In this document: positions 19,930 to 28,039 of the stretch, in pieces
Position numbering within the stretch: the stretch's first letter is position 1
Layout: each line of letters starts with the position of its first letter
DNA from: CAIWHR01 sp963734085
GTDB taxonomy: Bacteria; Pseudomonadota; Gammaproteobacteria; Burkholderiales; Casimicrobiaceae
Reading direction: 5' to 3'
DNA: 64,000 bases
Assembly (NCBI GenBank): GCA_963734085.1
Contig: CAVTFT010000007.1
Coordinates: 310,001 to 374,000, forward strand
Translations under genes and position numbers: made by a program
The notes under the pieces: generated by a model
Databases searched by the model: none
What the model was told of the DNA's origin: nothing
The model's input: only the letters and a program-made list of their open reading frames with translations

Positions 19930-21768
19930 ATGTGCGGCATCGTCGGCGCGGCCTCGACGCGCAACGTGGTTCCGATCCTGATCGACGGGATCCGGCGGCT
20001 CGAATATCGCGGCTACGACTCAAGCGGCGTTGCGGTGATCGAGAACGGTGCGGTGCCGCGCCTCGAGCGGCTCGTGAGCACCGCGCGCGTCGCCGATCTC
20101 GCGTCGCAGGCGCAGGCGCGCCAGCTCGCGGGGACTACCGGCATTTCGCATACGCGCTGGGCGACGCACGGCGCGCCGACACCCGCGAACGCGCACCCGC
20201 ACATCTCGGGCGGCGAGATCGCCGTCGTCCACAACGGGATCATCGAGAATTACGAAGCGCTGCGCGAGCGCTTGCGGGGGCAGGGCTACGTCTTCGCGAC
20301 GCAGACCGATACCGAGGTCATCGCCCACCTGGTCCACGCGCACTGGCACGGCGCCGGCGGCGCCGATCTCAAGCGCGCGGTGCAGGCGGCGGTCGCGGAA
20401 TTCCACGGCGCGTACGCGATCGCCGTCATCTCGACGCGCGAGCCCGGCCGCGTCGTCGGCGCGCGCCAGGGGAGCCCGCTCGTCGTCGGCATCGGCGAGG
20501 ACGACCACTACCTCGCCTCGGACGCCGCGGCCCTGCTGTCGGTCACGCGGCGCGTCGCGTATCTCGAGGAAGGCGACGTCGCCGACGTGCGGCGCGAGGG
20601 ATATACGATCGACGACGCGCGCGGCGAGCGCGTCCTTAGAAACGTCGTCACCGTCGAAGCGTCGGCGGCAGCGATCGAGCTGGGCCCGTACCGCCACTTC
20701 ATGCAGAAGGAGATCTTCGAACAGCCGCGGGCCGTCGCCGACACGCTCGAGAGCGTCAGCGGCATCGGTCCGGAGATTTTCGGGCGCGAGGCGGCCGAAA
20801 TACTTTCGGGCGTCGACAGCGTCCTGATCCTCGCATGCGGGACGAGCTACTACTCGAGTCTCGTGGCACGGCAGTGGCTCGAATCGGTGGCGCGCATACC
20901 CTCCGTGGTGGAGATCGCCAGCGAATACCGCTACCGCGACAGCGTGCCCAATCCGAATGCGCTCGTGATCGTCGTTTCGCAGTCGGGCGAAACGGCCGAC
21001 ACGCTCGCCGCGTTGAAGCACGCGAAGGCGCTGGGCCACACGCGCACGCTCGCGATCTGCAACGTCGCGACCTCGTCGATGGTCCGGCAGACGGCGCTCA
21101 CGTTTCTCACGCGTGCCGGCGTCGAGGTCGGCGTCGCGTCGACCAAGGCGTTCACGACGCAGCTGATCGCGCTCTTCCTCCTCGCCTTGACGCTCGCCAA
21201 GCTGCGCGCGCGGCTCACCGCCGACGAGGAGGCGTACTGGATGCGCGGGCTGCGCCATCTGCCGGCGGCGCTGCAGGCGGCGTTGGCGCTGGAGCCGCAA
21301 GTCATTGCGTGGGCCGAGCAGTTCGCCAAAAAGGAGCATGCGCTCTTCCTCGGCCGCGGGCTCCACTACCCCATCGCGCTCGAAGGCGCGCTGAAGCTCA
21401 AGGAAATCTCGTACATCCACGCCGAAGCGTATCCGGCTGGCGAGTTGAAGCACGGGCCGCTCGCGCTCGTCGACGCGGCGATGCCGGTCGTCGCGATCGC
21501 GCCGAACGATGCGCTGCTCGACAAGCTCAAGAGCAACCTGCAGGAAGTCCGCGCGCGCGGCGGCGAGCTCTACGTCGTCGCCGATCTCGACAGCAAGCTC
21601 ACCTCGAGCGAGAACATCCACGTGATCCGGCTGCCGGAGCATGCCGGGCACCTGTCGCCGGTCGTGCACGTGATTCCCCTGCAGCTCCTTGCGTATCACG
21701 CGGCGGTGATCCGTGGCACCGACGTCGACAAGCCGCGCAATCTCGCGAAGAGCGTGACGGTGGAGTAG
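19930..21768 (+). CDS. glmS: Glutamine--fructose-6-phosphate aminotransferase
   Basis: This enzyme makes glucosamine 6-phosphate, the first step toward UDP-GlcNAc. It has 612 aa. Cys2 of the N-terminal MCGIVGA is the glutaminase nucleophile, with the class-II GATase segments RRLEYRGYDSSG and SHTRWATHG. Two SIS domains follow (LACGTSYYSS, VVSQSGETADT, then SYIHAEAYPAGELKHGPLAL) and the C terminus ends KPRNLAKSVTVE as expected. The ATG has a plausible site in gaaaggatgagacacgc. It pairs with glmU. No glmS ribozyme is expected or seen. Confidence 0.97.
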   Translation: MCGIVGAASTRNVVPILIDGIRRLEYRGYDSSGVAVIENGAVPRLERLVSTARVADLASQAQARQLAGTTGISHTRWATHGAPTPANAHPHISGGEIAVVHNGIIENYEALRERLRGQGYVFATQTDTEVIAHLVHAHWHGAGGADLKRAVQAAVAEFHGAYAIAVISTREPGRVVGARQGSPLVVGIGEDDHYLASDAAALLSVTRRVAYLEEGDVADVRREGYTIDDARGERVLRNVVTVEASAAAIELGPYRHFMQKEIFEQPRAVADTLESVSGIGPEIFGREAAEILSGVDSVLILACGTSYYSSLVARQWLESVARIPSVVEIASEYRYRDSVPNPNALVIVVSQSGETADTLAALKHAKALGHTRTLAICNVATSSMVRQTALTFLTRAGVEVGVASTKAFTTQLIALFLLALTLAKLRARLTADEEAYWMRGLRHLPAALQAALALEPQVIAWAEQFAKKEHALFLGRGLHYPIALEGALKLKEISYIHAEAYPAGELKHGPLALVDAAMPVVAIAPNDALLDKLKSNLQEVRARGGELYVVADLDSKLTSSENIHVIRLPEHAGHLSPVVHVIPLQLLAYHAAVIRGTDVDKPRNLAKSVTVE

Positions 21769-21791
21769 CGGCGCGAGCAGCCGGCGAGGGG

Positions 21792-21817
21792 CCCCGTTGA
21801 CGCGAAGCGCAACGGGG
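21792..21817 (+). terminator. Strong hairpin after glmS
   Basis: CCCCGTTG and CAACGGGG form an 8-bp stem, extended inside by CGC-gaa-GCG with one bulged A. It lies 23 bp beyond the glmS stop. There is no T-run, so termination would be Rho-assisted or the hairpin may protect the 3' end. The same post-stop sequence begins identically after the gene at 42478-43233 (gtagcggcgcgag), so it may belong to a repeat family. Confidence 0.5.
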
Positions 21818-21953
21818 TCGACGGCAAATGCGAGTCGCCGCATGAGGCCGACAACAAGGCTATCGTGGCTTGCGGCGGCGCGGAGGCCGAGCGAGGCGCG
21901 CGAGCGGCAGCGAGCGAGCGCGAAGACCCGGAGGGCGCTGTTGCATTTCCGCA

Positions 21954-21967
21954 CGTGAATATTCACG
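21954..21967. promoter_or_regulatory. Perfect 14-bp palindrome CGTGAATATTCACG, possible operator
   Basis: A perfect dyad with an AT-rich centre stands out in GC-rich DNA, about 90 bp upstream of the small ORF at 22057. It looks like a site for a dimeric repressor, but no regulator gene is adjacent and no -10/-35 pair could be assigned with confidence. Confidence 0.35.
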
Positions 21968-22056
21968 CGGAGCGCAGAATTTTCTTGCCTGAGATTGTCT
22001 GTCAACGTTAAGATGCAAGCACTCGTTAATCGAGCACAACGTCGCTCCCGAAACTC

Positions 22057-22194
22057 ATGAACCGTACGACGCACATTCAACCGACCCTCGCCATGGGCTT
22101 TGCCGCCCAGGGGATCGGCACGTGTTTCGGCGGCAGCATGAAACTTTTCCTGCATTGGGCGTCGGCACAAGCCGGCGTGGTCGCGACGCAGTAG
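22057..22194 (+). CDS. Possible 45-aa small protein
   Basis: A short ORF begins MNRTTHIQPTLAMGFAAQG and ends VVATQ. It lies in lower-GC DNA downstream of a palindrome and is followed by a small hairpin (CCGCCG / CGGCGG, 22217-22235). There is no clear ribosome-binding site. I do not recognise it; its middle is mildly hydrophobic but too short to call a membrane segment. It could be non-coding. Confidence 0.25.
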   Translation: MNRTTHIQPTLAMGFAAQGIGTCFGGSMKLFLHWASAQAGVVATQ

Positions 22195-22355
22195 CCTCAC
22201 CTGACCGGAAGACATTCCGCCGGGTGATTCGGCGGGACTGTCGGAAGGTCGTCTTTCCTTCCCTTTTCGGCAGCACCCGCCCTCGGTGACGAGGTGAGCG
22301 TCTTCGTACGCGCGCGTTTCGCGCGCGGGGGCGCGACGAAAGGAGAACGGACCGC

Positions 22356-22619
22356 ATGACGCATACGATCGACTGCAAACGGGCAACCACGCCGCACTGG
22401 CGCGCGCGCGTCCGCATGAGCCCGCCGGGCCGCCCCAAGGGCGAATACCGGAGTGCACAGCACGAAGGTGGGCCAATGGACACGCCGCAGCCAATCGGCC
22501 AGGCGTGCGCCGTGGTCGGCTCTCGCGCGTCGCGCGTCTTCGCGCTGCGCATTGGCGAGACCGGAATCGGCCACAAACAGATGCGTTGCCGGGCCTTTCC
22601 AGAGGGAGGCGTTCCGTAA
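22356..22619 (+). CDS. Possible 87-aa small protein
   Basis: The ATG is preceded by a good Shine-Dalgarno (aaaggagaa) at proper spacing, and a strong terminator begins 23 bp after the stop, so a short transcription unit is plausible. The sequence includes MSPPGRPKGEYRSAQHEG, a phrase I associate with small hypothetical proteins of betaproteobacteria. The underlying DNA shares 14 nt with a repeat near 56447, so it may instead be a repeat that happens to be open. No function can be assigned. Confidence 0.35.
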   Translation: MTHTIDCKRATTPHWRARVRMSPPGRPKGEYRSAQHEGGPMDTPQPIGQACAVVGSRASRVFALRIGETGIGHKQMRCRAFPEGGVP

Positions 22620-22642
22620 ACGGACCGATCCTTCCCCGAGCG

Positions 22643-22680
22643 AAAAGCCCGGCGCCGCAAGTCAACGGCACCGGGCTTTT
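22643..22680 (+). terminator. Rho-independent terminator
   Basis: AAAAGCCCGGCGCCG and CGGCACCGGGCTTTT form a 15-bp stem with a single mismatch and an 8-nt loop, followed by gcttt. This is a classic bidirectional-looking intrinsic terminator. It would end transcription of the small ORF at 22356-22619, or of any transcript from the glmS side. Confidence 0.85.
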
Positions 22681-22723
22681 GCTTTCCGGCGCCGGAGCAG
22701 CACAGCACAACGAGGCACCGAAA

Positions 22724-22942
22724 ATGAAACGCTTAAATCCGGAATTCGCAAGACCGCACGGATCGCGCCACTTCGACTTCGTGCGGGCAGGGCCCGAGGG
22801 TGCTTACTGGTTGGCGCCGGACGGCATGATGGTCCGCGTTGCCGCGCCGGAGGGCGGGCGCGCGCGGATGCGGGAAGCCGAATGGCGCCACACGCACCGG
22901 GCGGAGGTGGAGATCGCGCTTGGGCGCTCTGGCGCGACGTAA
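22724..22942 (+). CDS. Possible 72-aa small protein
   Basis: An ORF starting MKRLNPEFARPHGSRHFDFV follows the terminator. The ATG has a weak purine stretch upstream (cgaggcaccgaaa). The sequence is hydrophilic, with aromatic residues spaced in the first half and a basic/acidic C-terminal part. It has no signal or membrane segment and is not recognised. The start without a known promoter keeps confidence low. Confidence 0.35.
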   Translation: MKRLNPEFARPHGSRHFDFVRAGPEGAYWLAPDGMMVRVAAPEGGRARMREAEWRHTHRAEVEIALGRSGAT

Positions 22943-23507
22943 GGCGATGGTGCGAGCAACCCGACGTCAGACGGTGGTGGCGGGTGGCGGTGTGGGTGAG
23001 GCGCGCCGTCCTCGCGGTGCAACTCGCAAGCTGGCTGTTGTTGGGGGGTTGATGCCGCGTAGGCGGCAGCAGGACGGCGATTTCGTGTGCTGTACGCGGC
23101 ACGCCTAACCGGGGAACCTCTGCGCGCGTCCAACGCGATTGCGACGGGCACTTTTCGGGATGGAATGCGCGAAGCGAGGCGCAGCGAAGGGTGGGCCCCT
23201 TCGCAAGCCGAGCGACAAAGCAGGCCGCCCGAAAAGCGCCCCGTCCCTTCGGGCTGCTGCCAAATGCGGCGCCTGCGTCGCCGCGCTCCTCGGCTTCGTA
23301 GTGTCGACTCCCGTTCGTCGCGCCTCATTTGCCAACTGAGGCATTCATCCGCATTTGGCCCTGCAGCGCAAACGCGCTGGGCGCGTGTAGAGGTTCCGTT
23401 GCGGGATCGCCGCCGGAAAGTGTGACCACTTTTCGGTCAGCAGTCGCGGCATCCCGGCGGGACGACCCGCCGGGGCCGTGGCGAAATCCCGATGCGACCT
23501 TGCCGAG
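22943..23507. other. 565-bp stretch without a convincing gene
   Basis: Several short frames are open on both strands because of high GC, but none has a family resemblance, a ribosome-binding site and sensible start together. The sequence has arginine- and alanine-rich translations typical of non-coding GC-rich DNA. I see no inverted-repeat ends or transposase remnants in it. Confidence 0.5.
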
Positions 23508-24437
23508 CTACTTTCCCCACCGCAACGCGAGCGGAGCCACGTCGCGGGCAAGCTCCAGCAGTCCGGCGCGCGTGGCGGGATGGAGTTGTTCCAGCGGATG
23601 CCGCACAGTGTCGCTCGCGATCACGCCGCTCTCCATCATCATCGCCTTGGCGGCGCGCAGCCCGCACTGGCGATTCTCGAAATTGATGAGCGGCAGAATT
23701 CGCGCGTAGGCCGCCGCGGCTTCGCTGCGCCGGCCGGCGCGGTGGTGCACGAGCACAGGCCTGATGAGATCGGGCAGCAGGGCGCTCGGCATCGTGCCGG
23801 TTGCGCCGGCGTCGAGATCGGCCATCAACGTGATCGATTCCTCGCCGTCGAACGGGCCGGCGATCGCGTCACCGCCGGCTTCGATCAATGCACGCAACTT
23901 CGCAGCGGCCTGCGGCACCTCGATCTTGAAGTAGCGGACAAGCGGGACTTCGCGGGCGAGGCGCGCGAGGAACGCGACCGACAGGCTGACGCCGGACAGC
24001 GGCGCGTCCTGGATCATCAGCGGGATCGCGGCTGCGTCGGCGACGCGCATGAAATGCTCGAGCATTCCCTTCTCGTCGGCGCGCAATCCCGTGCCGTGGT
24101 AGGGCGGCATCAGCATCAGCATGCTCGCCCCGGCGGCCGCTGCGCGACGCGCCCGGGCGACGGCGACGCGCGTGCTGAAGTGGCTCGTCGTGACGATGAC
24201 CGGTGCCCGTCCGGCGATGTGCCCGAGGCAGTGGTCGGTCAGCGTGTCGCGCTCGTCGTCGGTCAGCAGGAACTGCTCGGAATAGTTGGCGAGGATGCAG
24301 ATGCCGTCCACACCCTGGTCGATCATGCAATCGAGCACGCGGCGCTGGCTGTCGAGGTCGAGGTCGCCGTTCGAGGTGAACGGCGTCGGGGCGATCGGAA
24401 AGACGCCGGCGTAGCGGGTGTTTGGCGATGCGGGCAT
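23508..24437 (-). CDS. Dihydrodipicolinate synthase / N-acetylneuraminate lyase family protein
   Basis: This 309-aa class I aldolase-type TIM barrel belongs to the DapA/NanA superfamily. Recognisable parts are GVFPIAPTPFTSNGDLD, DGICILANYSEQFLLTDDER and the Schiff-base strand VRYFKIE with Lys171. The tyrosine that DapA has in IPVxLYNxP is replaced (IPLMIQDAPLSG), so it is not a diaminopimelate enzyme. Members like this often act on sugar acids or keto acids. The ATG at 24437 was chosen because it starts the conserved domain directly; the frame continues open upstream without meaning. It is divergent from the solA-like gene across a small ORF. Confidence 0.85.
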   Translation of the reverse strand: MPASPNTRYAGVFPIAPTPFTSNGDLDLDSQRRVLDCMIDQGVDGICILANYSEQFLLTDDERDTLTDHCLGHIAGRAPVIVTTSHFSTRVAVARARRAAAAGASMLMLMPPYHGTGLRADEKGMLEHFMRVADAAAIPLMIQDAPLSGVSLSVAFLARLAREVPLVRYFKIEVPQAAAKLRALIEAGGDAIAGPFDGEESITLMADLDAGATGTMPSALLPDLIRPVLVHHRAGRRSEAAAAYARILPLINFENRQCGLRAAKAMMMESGVIASDTVRHPLEQLHPATRAGLLELARDVAPLALRWGK

Positions 24438-24504
24438 GCTGTCTCCAGTCCGTCTGACTGTCTCGCGCCGGCGCGTGACGGGTCGGCCGCAGTATAGGGG
24501 GCGC

Positions 24505-24711
24505 CTATTGCACGGGCTTCGCGGCTGCGCGGAGGCGCTCCTCGTGCATCCGCCGGCACTCGCCGAGCAGGAATTCCTCGTCGGTCGGCGCAACGTCGAA
24601 GCGCTGGCAGGCTTCGTTGACGAGTGCCGGCGTCCAAACGCCACGCTCCCCGAGCCATGCGACGGCGTGGCGCAGCGCTTCGCCCTTCGGCACGAGCGGC
24701 GGTATGGGCAT
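24505..24711 (-). CDS. Small hypothetical protein
   Basis: This 68-aa ORF starts MPIPPLVPKGEALRHAVAWL and is predicted mostly helical, with acidic and basic residues typical of a cytoplasmic protein (TDEEFLLGECRRMHEERLR). The ATG at 24711 is favoured over a longer frame from 24756 because the added residues look unlike protein. It lies in the same direction as, and 67 bp upstream of, the DHDPS-family gene and may be cotranscribed. Function unknown. Confidence 0.6.
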   Translation of the reverse strand: MPIPPLVPKGEALRHAVAWLGERGVWTPALVNEACQRFDVAPTDEEFLLGECRRMHEERLRAAAKPVQ

Positions 24712-24797
24712 GACGGAGATGTTAACGTTGCAGCGAGCGTCGCGAAAGCGAGCCACAGGAATCCCGCGCCCCGCCTCCGTTCAATGCCCGTCCATCG

Positions 24798-25964
24798 ATG
24801 ATCAAGTTCGATACGATCGTGCTCGGCCTGGGGGCGACCGGCAGCGCCGCCGCCTACCAGCTCGCGCGGCGCGGCAACCGGGTCCTCGGCATCGACCGCT
24901 TCGACCCGCCGCATACGTACGGTTCCACGCATGGCGACACGAGGATCACCCGCCTCGCGATCGGCGAGGGCGCGCAGTACACGCCGCTCGCAAAACGCTC
25001 GCACGAGCTGTGGCGAGAGATCGAGCGGGAAACCGGACGGGCGCTTTTGACGGCGTGCGGCGGGCTCGTCATATCCAGCGCGGCGAAAACGTCGACCGTC
25101 CACGTCGAGAATTTTTTCGCGAACACGCTCGCCGCAGCGGAGCGATTCGGCATCGACCACGAAATATTGTCGGCGCCCGAGCTCCGACGCCGGTACCCGC
25201 AGTTCAACGTGCGCGATGATGAGATCGGCTATTTCGAGCCGTCCGCCGGCTTCGTGCGACCCGAGGCCTGCGTGCGGGCGCAGCTCTCCCTCGCCCGCGC
25301 GCATGGCGCCGAGATCCACGTGAACGAAGTCGTGCGAGCCTTCGAGGCGTTGGCGGATGCGGTGACGGTGACAACCGATCGCGCAACCTACGCCGCGGAG
25401 CGCCTGATCGTCGCAGCAGGCCCATGGCTCCCCGGCCTGCTCCGCTCGGAATGGGCGAAATGGTTCACGGTGAGCCGCCAGGTCGTGTTCTGGTTCGATG
25501 TCAGCGATTCCGCAGCGGCCTTTTCGCCCGAACGCTTCCCGGTCTTCATCTGGGAACTGCAGGCGAGCCGGCAGGCCATCTACGGCTTTCCGGCGATCGA
25601 CGGCCCGGGAGGCGGCATCAAGATTTCGACCGAGCAGTTCGAGGCAACGACCACGCCCGAGACCGTCAATCGCAACGTGACCGAGGACGAGTCGCGCGCG
25701 GTCTACACGCGGCTGGTCGCGCCGCACGTGCCGTCCGTCTGTCCGAACTGCTTGCGCGCCGCCGCCTGCCTCTACACCGTCACGCCGGATTTCGGTTTTG
25801 TCATCGATACGCACCCCGACTTCGATCGCGTGCTCGTCGCCTCTCCCTGCTCGGGGCACGGTTTCAAGCATTCGGCGGCAATCGGGGAAGCGCTGGCGCA
25901 GCGGGTCATCGACGGCGCAAGCCGCATCGATCTCGGCGCGTTCAGGATGGACCGGTTCCGCTGA
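24798..25964 (+). CDS. solA: N-methyl-L-tryptophan oxidase / monomeric sarcosine oxidase family
   Basis: This 388-aa flavoprotein oxidatively demethylates N-methyl amino acids, releasing formaldehyde and hydrogen peroxide. The FAD-binding motif is VLGLGATGSAAAYQLARRG. The family's covalent-flavin cysteine is in ACLYTVTPDFGF, and SPCSGHGFKHSAAIGEALAQ closes the FAD domain. Length matches MTOX/MSOX. The ATG at 24798 follows caatgcccgtccatcg. The real substrate (sarcosine, N-methyltryptophan, pipecolate or other) cannot be decided, so the symbol is by family only. Confidence 0.85.
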   Translation: MIKFDTIVLGLGATGSAAAYQLARRGNRVLGIDRFDPPHTYGSTHGDTRITRLAIGEGAQYTPLAKRSHELWREIERETGRALLTACGGLVISSAAKTSTVHVENFFANTLAAAERFGIDHEILSAPELRRRYPQFNVRDDEIGYFEPSAGFVRPEACVRAQLSLARAHGAEIHVNEVVRAFEALADAVTVTTDRATYAAERLIVAAGPWLPGLLRSEWAKWFTVSRQVVFWFDVSDSAAAFSPERFPVFIWELQASRQAIYGFPAIDGPGGGIKISTEQFEATTTPETVNRNVTEDESRAVYTRLVAPHVPSVCPNCLRAAACLYTVTPDFGFVIDTHPDFDRVLVASPCSGHGFKHSAAIGEALAQRVIDGASRIDLGAFRMDRFR

Positions 25965-26078
25965 CCCGCGATGCCGGCCTGGCCGCGCAGCACGCTTTCC
26001 GCCGCCTTGATCCCGTCGCGAATGCGGTAGCATGTCGGCCCCGGCCAGTTCGTGCGGGACCCCGTGCCCCGCCCCGCC

Positions 26079-27020
26079 ATGGATTTCGCCTTCATCGTCG
26101 ATCCGCTGCCGCTGTTGAAGGCGTACAAGGACACGAGCGTTGCCATGATGCGTGCGCTCGCCGCCCGCGGCCACGCGGTGTTCGCGCTCGAATCGTCCGA
26201 CCTCTACTGGGACGCGCGCGGCACACGGGCGCGCGTCGTTCCGCTGACGCTCGCGCAGAGCAACGTCGACTGGTACGCCGCGGGCGAGCCCGAGGAGCGG
26301 CCGCTCACGGGCTTCGCCGCGGTGCTGATGCGCAAGGACCCGCCGTTCGACATGGAGTACGTCTATGCGACGTACGTGCTGGAAGCCGCCGAGCGCGACG
26401 GCGCCCGCGTCTACAATCGCCCCCGCGCGATCCGTGATCACAACGAAAAGATGGCGATCGCGCAATTCGCCGAATTCATCGCGCCGACGCTCGTCACGCG
26501 CGACGCGCGCCGCATCGACGAGTTCATCGATGCGCACCGGGACATCATCCTCAAGCCGCTCGACGGCATGGGTGGCACGTCGGTGTTCCGGATCCGCGAC
26601 GACGATCCGAACCGCAACGTGATCATCGAAACAGTGAGTCGCGACGGCGAGCGGACGGTGATGGCGCAGCGCTTCATCCCCGAGATCGTCGACGGCGACA
26701 AGCGCGTGCTGCTGATCGGAGGCGAACCGGTGCCCTATGCGCTGGCGCGAATTCCCAAGCCCGGAGAGACGCGCGGCAATCTCGCCGCCGGCGGCCGCGG
26801 CGTGGCGCGCCCGCTGACGCCCCGCGACCGCGAGATCGCACTAGCGCTCGGGCCGAAGCTCGCTGCCGAGGGGTTGCTCGTCGTCGGTCTCGACGTCATT
26901 GGCCCGCATCTGACCGAGGTCAACGTGACGAGTCCGACCTGTTTCGTCGAGATCTCCGAGCAGACGGGCTTCGACGTCGCCGCGATGTTCGCCGACGCGC
27001 TCGTCGCGGCGTGCGCGTAG
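26079..27020 (+). CDS. gshB: Glutathione synthetase
   Basis: This ATP-grasp enzyme joins gamma-glutamylcysteine and glycine to make glutathione. It has 313 aa. It begins MDFAFIVDPLPLLKAYKDTS, as GshB proteins do, and has the ATP-grasp segments IILKPLDGMGGTSVFRI and TEVNVTSPTCF. An upstream GTG at 26052 is in frame, but the ATG at 26079 gives the conserved N terminus. It precedes the PTS genes, an order common in betaproteobacteria. Confidence 0.95.
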   Translation: MDFAFIVDPLPLLKAYKDTSVAMMRALAARGHAVFALESSDLYWDARGTRARVVPLTLAQSNVDWYAAGEPEERPLTGFAAVLMRKDPPFDMEYVYATYVLEAAERDGARVYNRPRAIRDHNEKMAIAQFAEFIAPTLVTRDARRIDEFIDAHRDIILKPLDGMGGTSVFRIRDDDPNRNVIIETVSRDGERTVMAQRFIPEIVDGDKRVLLIGGEPVPYALARIPKPGETRGNLAAGGRGVARPLTPRDREIALALGPKLAAEGLLVVGLDVIGPHLTEVNVTSPTCFVEISEQTGFDVAAMFADALVAACA

Positions 27021-27035
27021 GCGGCCGAAGCCAAA

Positions 27036-27080
27036 CGCCCGCGCGAATAGGGCAAAGCCAAGGTCCGAAGGGCGCGGGCG
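27036..27080 (+). terminator. Hairpin CGCCCGCGC / GCGCGGGCG after gshB
   Basis: A perfect 9-bp inverted repeat with a 27-nt spacer starts 16 bp after the gshB stop. No T-run follows. It probably marks the end of the gshB transcript or protects it. Confidence 0.4.
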
Positions 27081-27154
27081 ATGGCCGACCCAGCGGCGGT
27101 GTCCGTACTGCAAAGGTGCGGAGGCCGTGCGTGCTACCATAATCCTCGACGTTT

Positions 27155-27215
27155 CACGGCGCGCGAACGCGCCGTGCGCCGGACTCACATGAAGCCCTGT
27201 CCCGGTTCGAGATGA
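27155..27215 (+). promoter_or_regulatory. Leader with stable hairpin and 8-codon mini-ORF before the EIIA gene
   Basis: CACGGCGCG and CGCGCCGTG (27155-27176) form a perfect 9-bp stem closed by a CGAA loop. It is followed by a mini-ORF at 27189-27215 (MKPCPGSR) whose TGA overlaps the EIIA ATG as ATGA. A -10-like CATAAT lies just upstream at about 27138. The arrangement suggests translational coupling or leader control of the PTS genes; no consensus -35 was found. Confidence 0.4.
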
Positions 27216-27625
27216 TCGGCATCCTGATCATTGCCCACGACAGCCTGGGCGAGAGCCTCGTGCGCGCGGTCACCCACGTGCTCGGCACCCGGCCAGCGCA
27301 ATTCGAGGTGCTGTCGGTGGCGGCGACCGACGATCCGATTCAGCTCTTGCCCGCGGCGCACGAGCTCGTCGCGAGGCTCGACGACGGCAAGGGCGTGCTC
27401 ATCTTCTCCGACATCTTCGGCGCGACCCCCTGCAACCTCGCTGCGAAGCTGCTGAAACCCGGCCGGGTCGAAGGTGTCTCCGGCGTGAACCTGCCGATGC
27501 TGGTCCGCGCGTTCACCTACCGCAACCGGGGCCTGGAGACGATGGTCAAAAAAGCCATCTCCGGCGGCTGCGAGGGCGTCATGCACATCGATCCAGGCCC
27601 GGTCTATGCAGCAACGCGAGGTTGA
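27212..27625 (+). CDS. PTS EIIA component, mannose family
   Basis: This 137-aa protein is a mannose-type EIIA domain. It accepts phosphate from HPr on a conserved His, here His9 in ILIIAHDSLGES. The family segment FSDIFGATPCNLA is present. No EIIB, EIIC or EIID genes are in the window, so as in many betaproteobacteria the phosphorelay is likely regulatory rather than for sugar uptake. The gene overlaps ptsH by 20 bp. Confidence 0.93.
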   Translation: MIGILIIAHDSLGESLVRAVTHVLGTRPAQFEVLSVAATDDPIQLLPAAHELVARLDDGKGVLIFSDIFGATPCNLAAKLLKPGRVEGVSGVNLPMLVRAFTYRNRGLETMVKKAISGGCEGVMHIDPGPVYAATRG

Positions 27626-27875
27626 GATCGCGAACAAGCTGGGGCTGCACGCACGCGCCTCCGCCAAGCTCACCCAGCTCGCGGCGAAGTACCAGTGCGA
27701 TGTCACCATGGCCCGCAACAACCGGAAAGTGAACGCCAAGAGCATCATGGGCGTGATGATGCTGGCGGCGGGCAAGGGTGCGACGGTGACGCTGATGACC
27801 GACGGTCCGGACGAAGCCGAAGCGATGGAGGCGATCGTGGCGCTGATAGACGACTTATTCGGCGAAGGTCAGTAG
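27606..27875 (+). CDS. ptsH: Phosphocarrier protein HPr
   Basis: This 89-aa cytoplasmic phosphocarrier has the active-site His15 in KLGLHARASAKL, and the conserved Ser region in VNAKSIMGVMML, which is the HPr kinase site in organisms that have HprK. It takes phosphate from PtsI and gives it to EIIA. Its start lies inside the end of the EIIA gene. A 164-bp spacer with a hairpin separates it from ptsI, which is longer than usual. Confidence 0.95.
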   Translation: MQQREVEIANKLGLHARASAKLTQLAAKYQCDVTMARNNRKVNAKSIMGVMMLAAGKGATVTLMTDGPDEAEAMEAIVALIDDLFGEGQ

Positions 27876-27929
27876 AAACCGATCCCAAAAATAGCTGCGC
27901 GCCCCGATTGCCTTGTCGCGTCCTCGCTC

Positions 27930-27964
27930 GCCCCTCGCTGTACCTCTGTGTACTATCTCGGGGC
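27930..27964 (+). repeat. Inverted repeat in the ptsH-ptsI spacer
   Basis: GCCCC and GGGGC enclose a 25-nt loop that itself contains GTAC-ctctgt-GTAC. The spacer (27876-28039) has no gene. It could be an attenuator or processing site between ptsH and ptsI, or a small mobile repeat. Confidence 0.35.
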
Positions 27965-28039
27965 TCGCTGCGGGTCTTCGCGCACTCGGGGCTGCTTGCG
28001 ACATTTTTGACATCGGTTTAGCAATATTCTAGAGCCAGC

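Noticed and set aside
22055..22708. 217-codon minus-strand frame in the gene-poor region
   Set aside because: Runs through a terminator hairpin and several plus-strand signals, with no start signal or family resemblance.
20020..22710. 896-codon minus-strand frame across glmS and beyond
   Set aside because: Covers glmS antisense and then gene-poor DNA; composition is not protein-like and no motif is found.
23087..23425. Overlapping short frames on both strands
   Set aside because: Low-complexity Arg/Ala/Pro translations and no ribosome-binding site; treated as non-coding.
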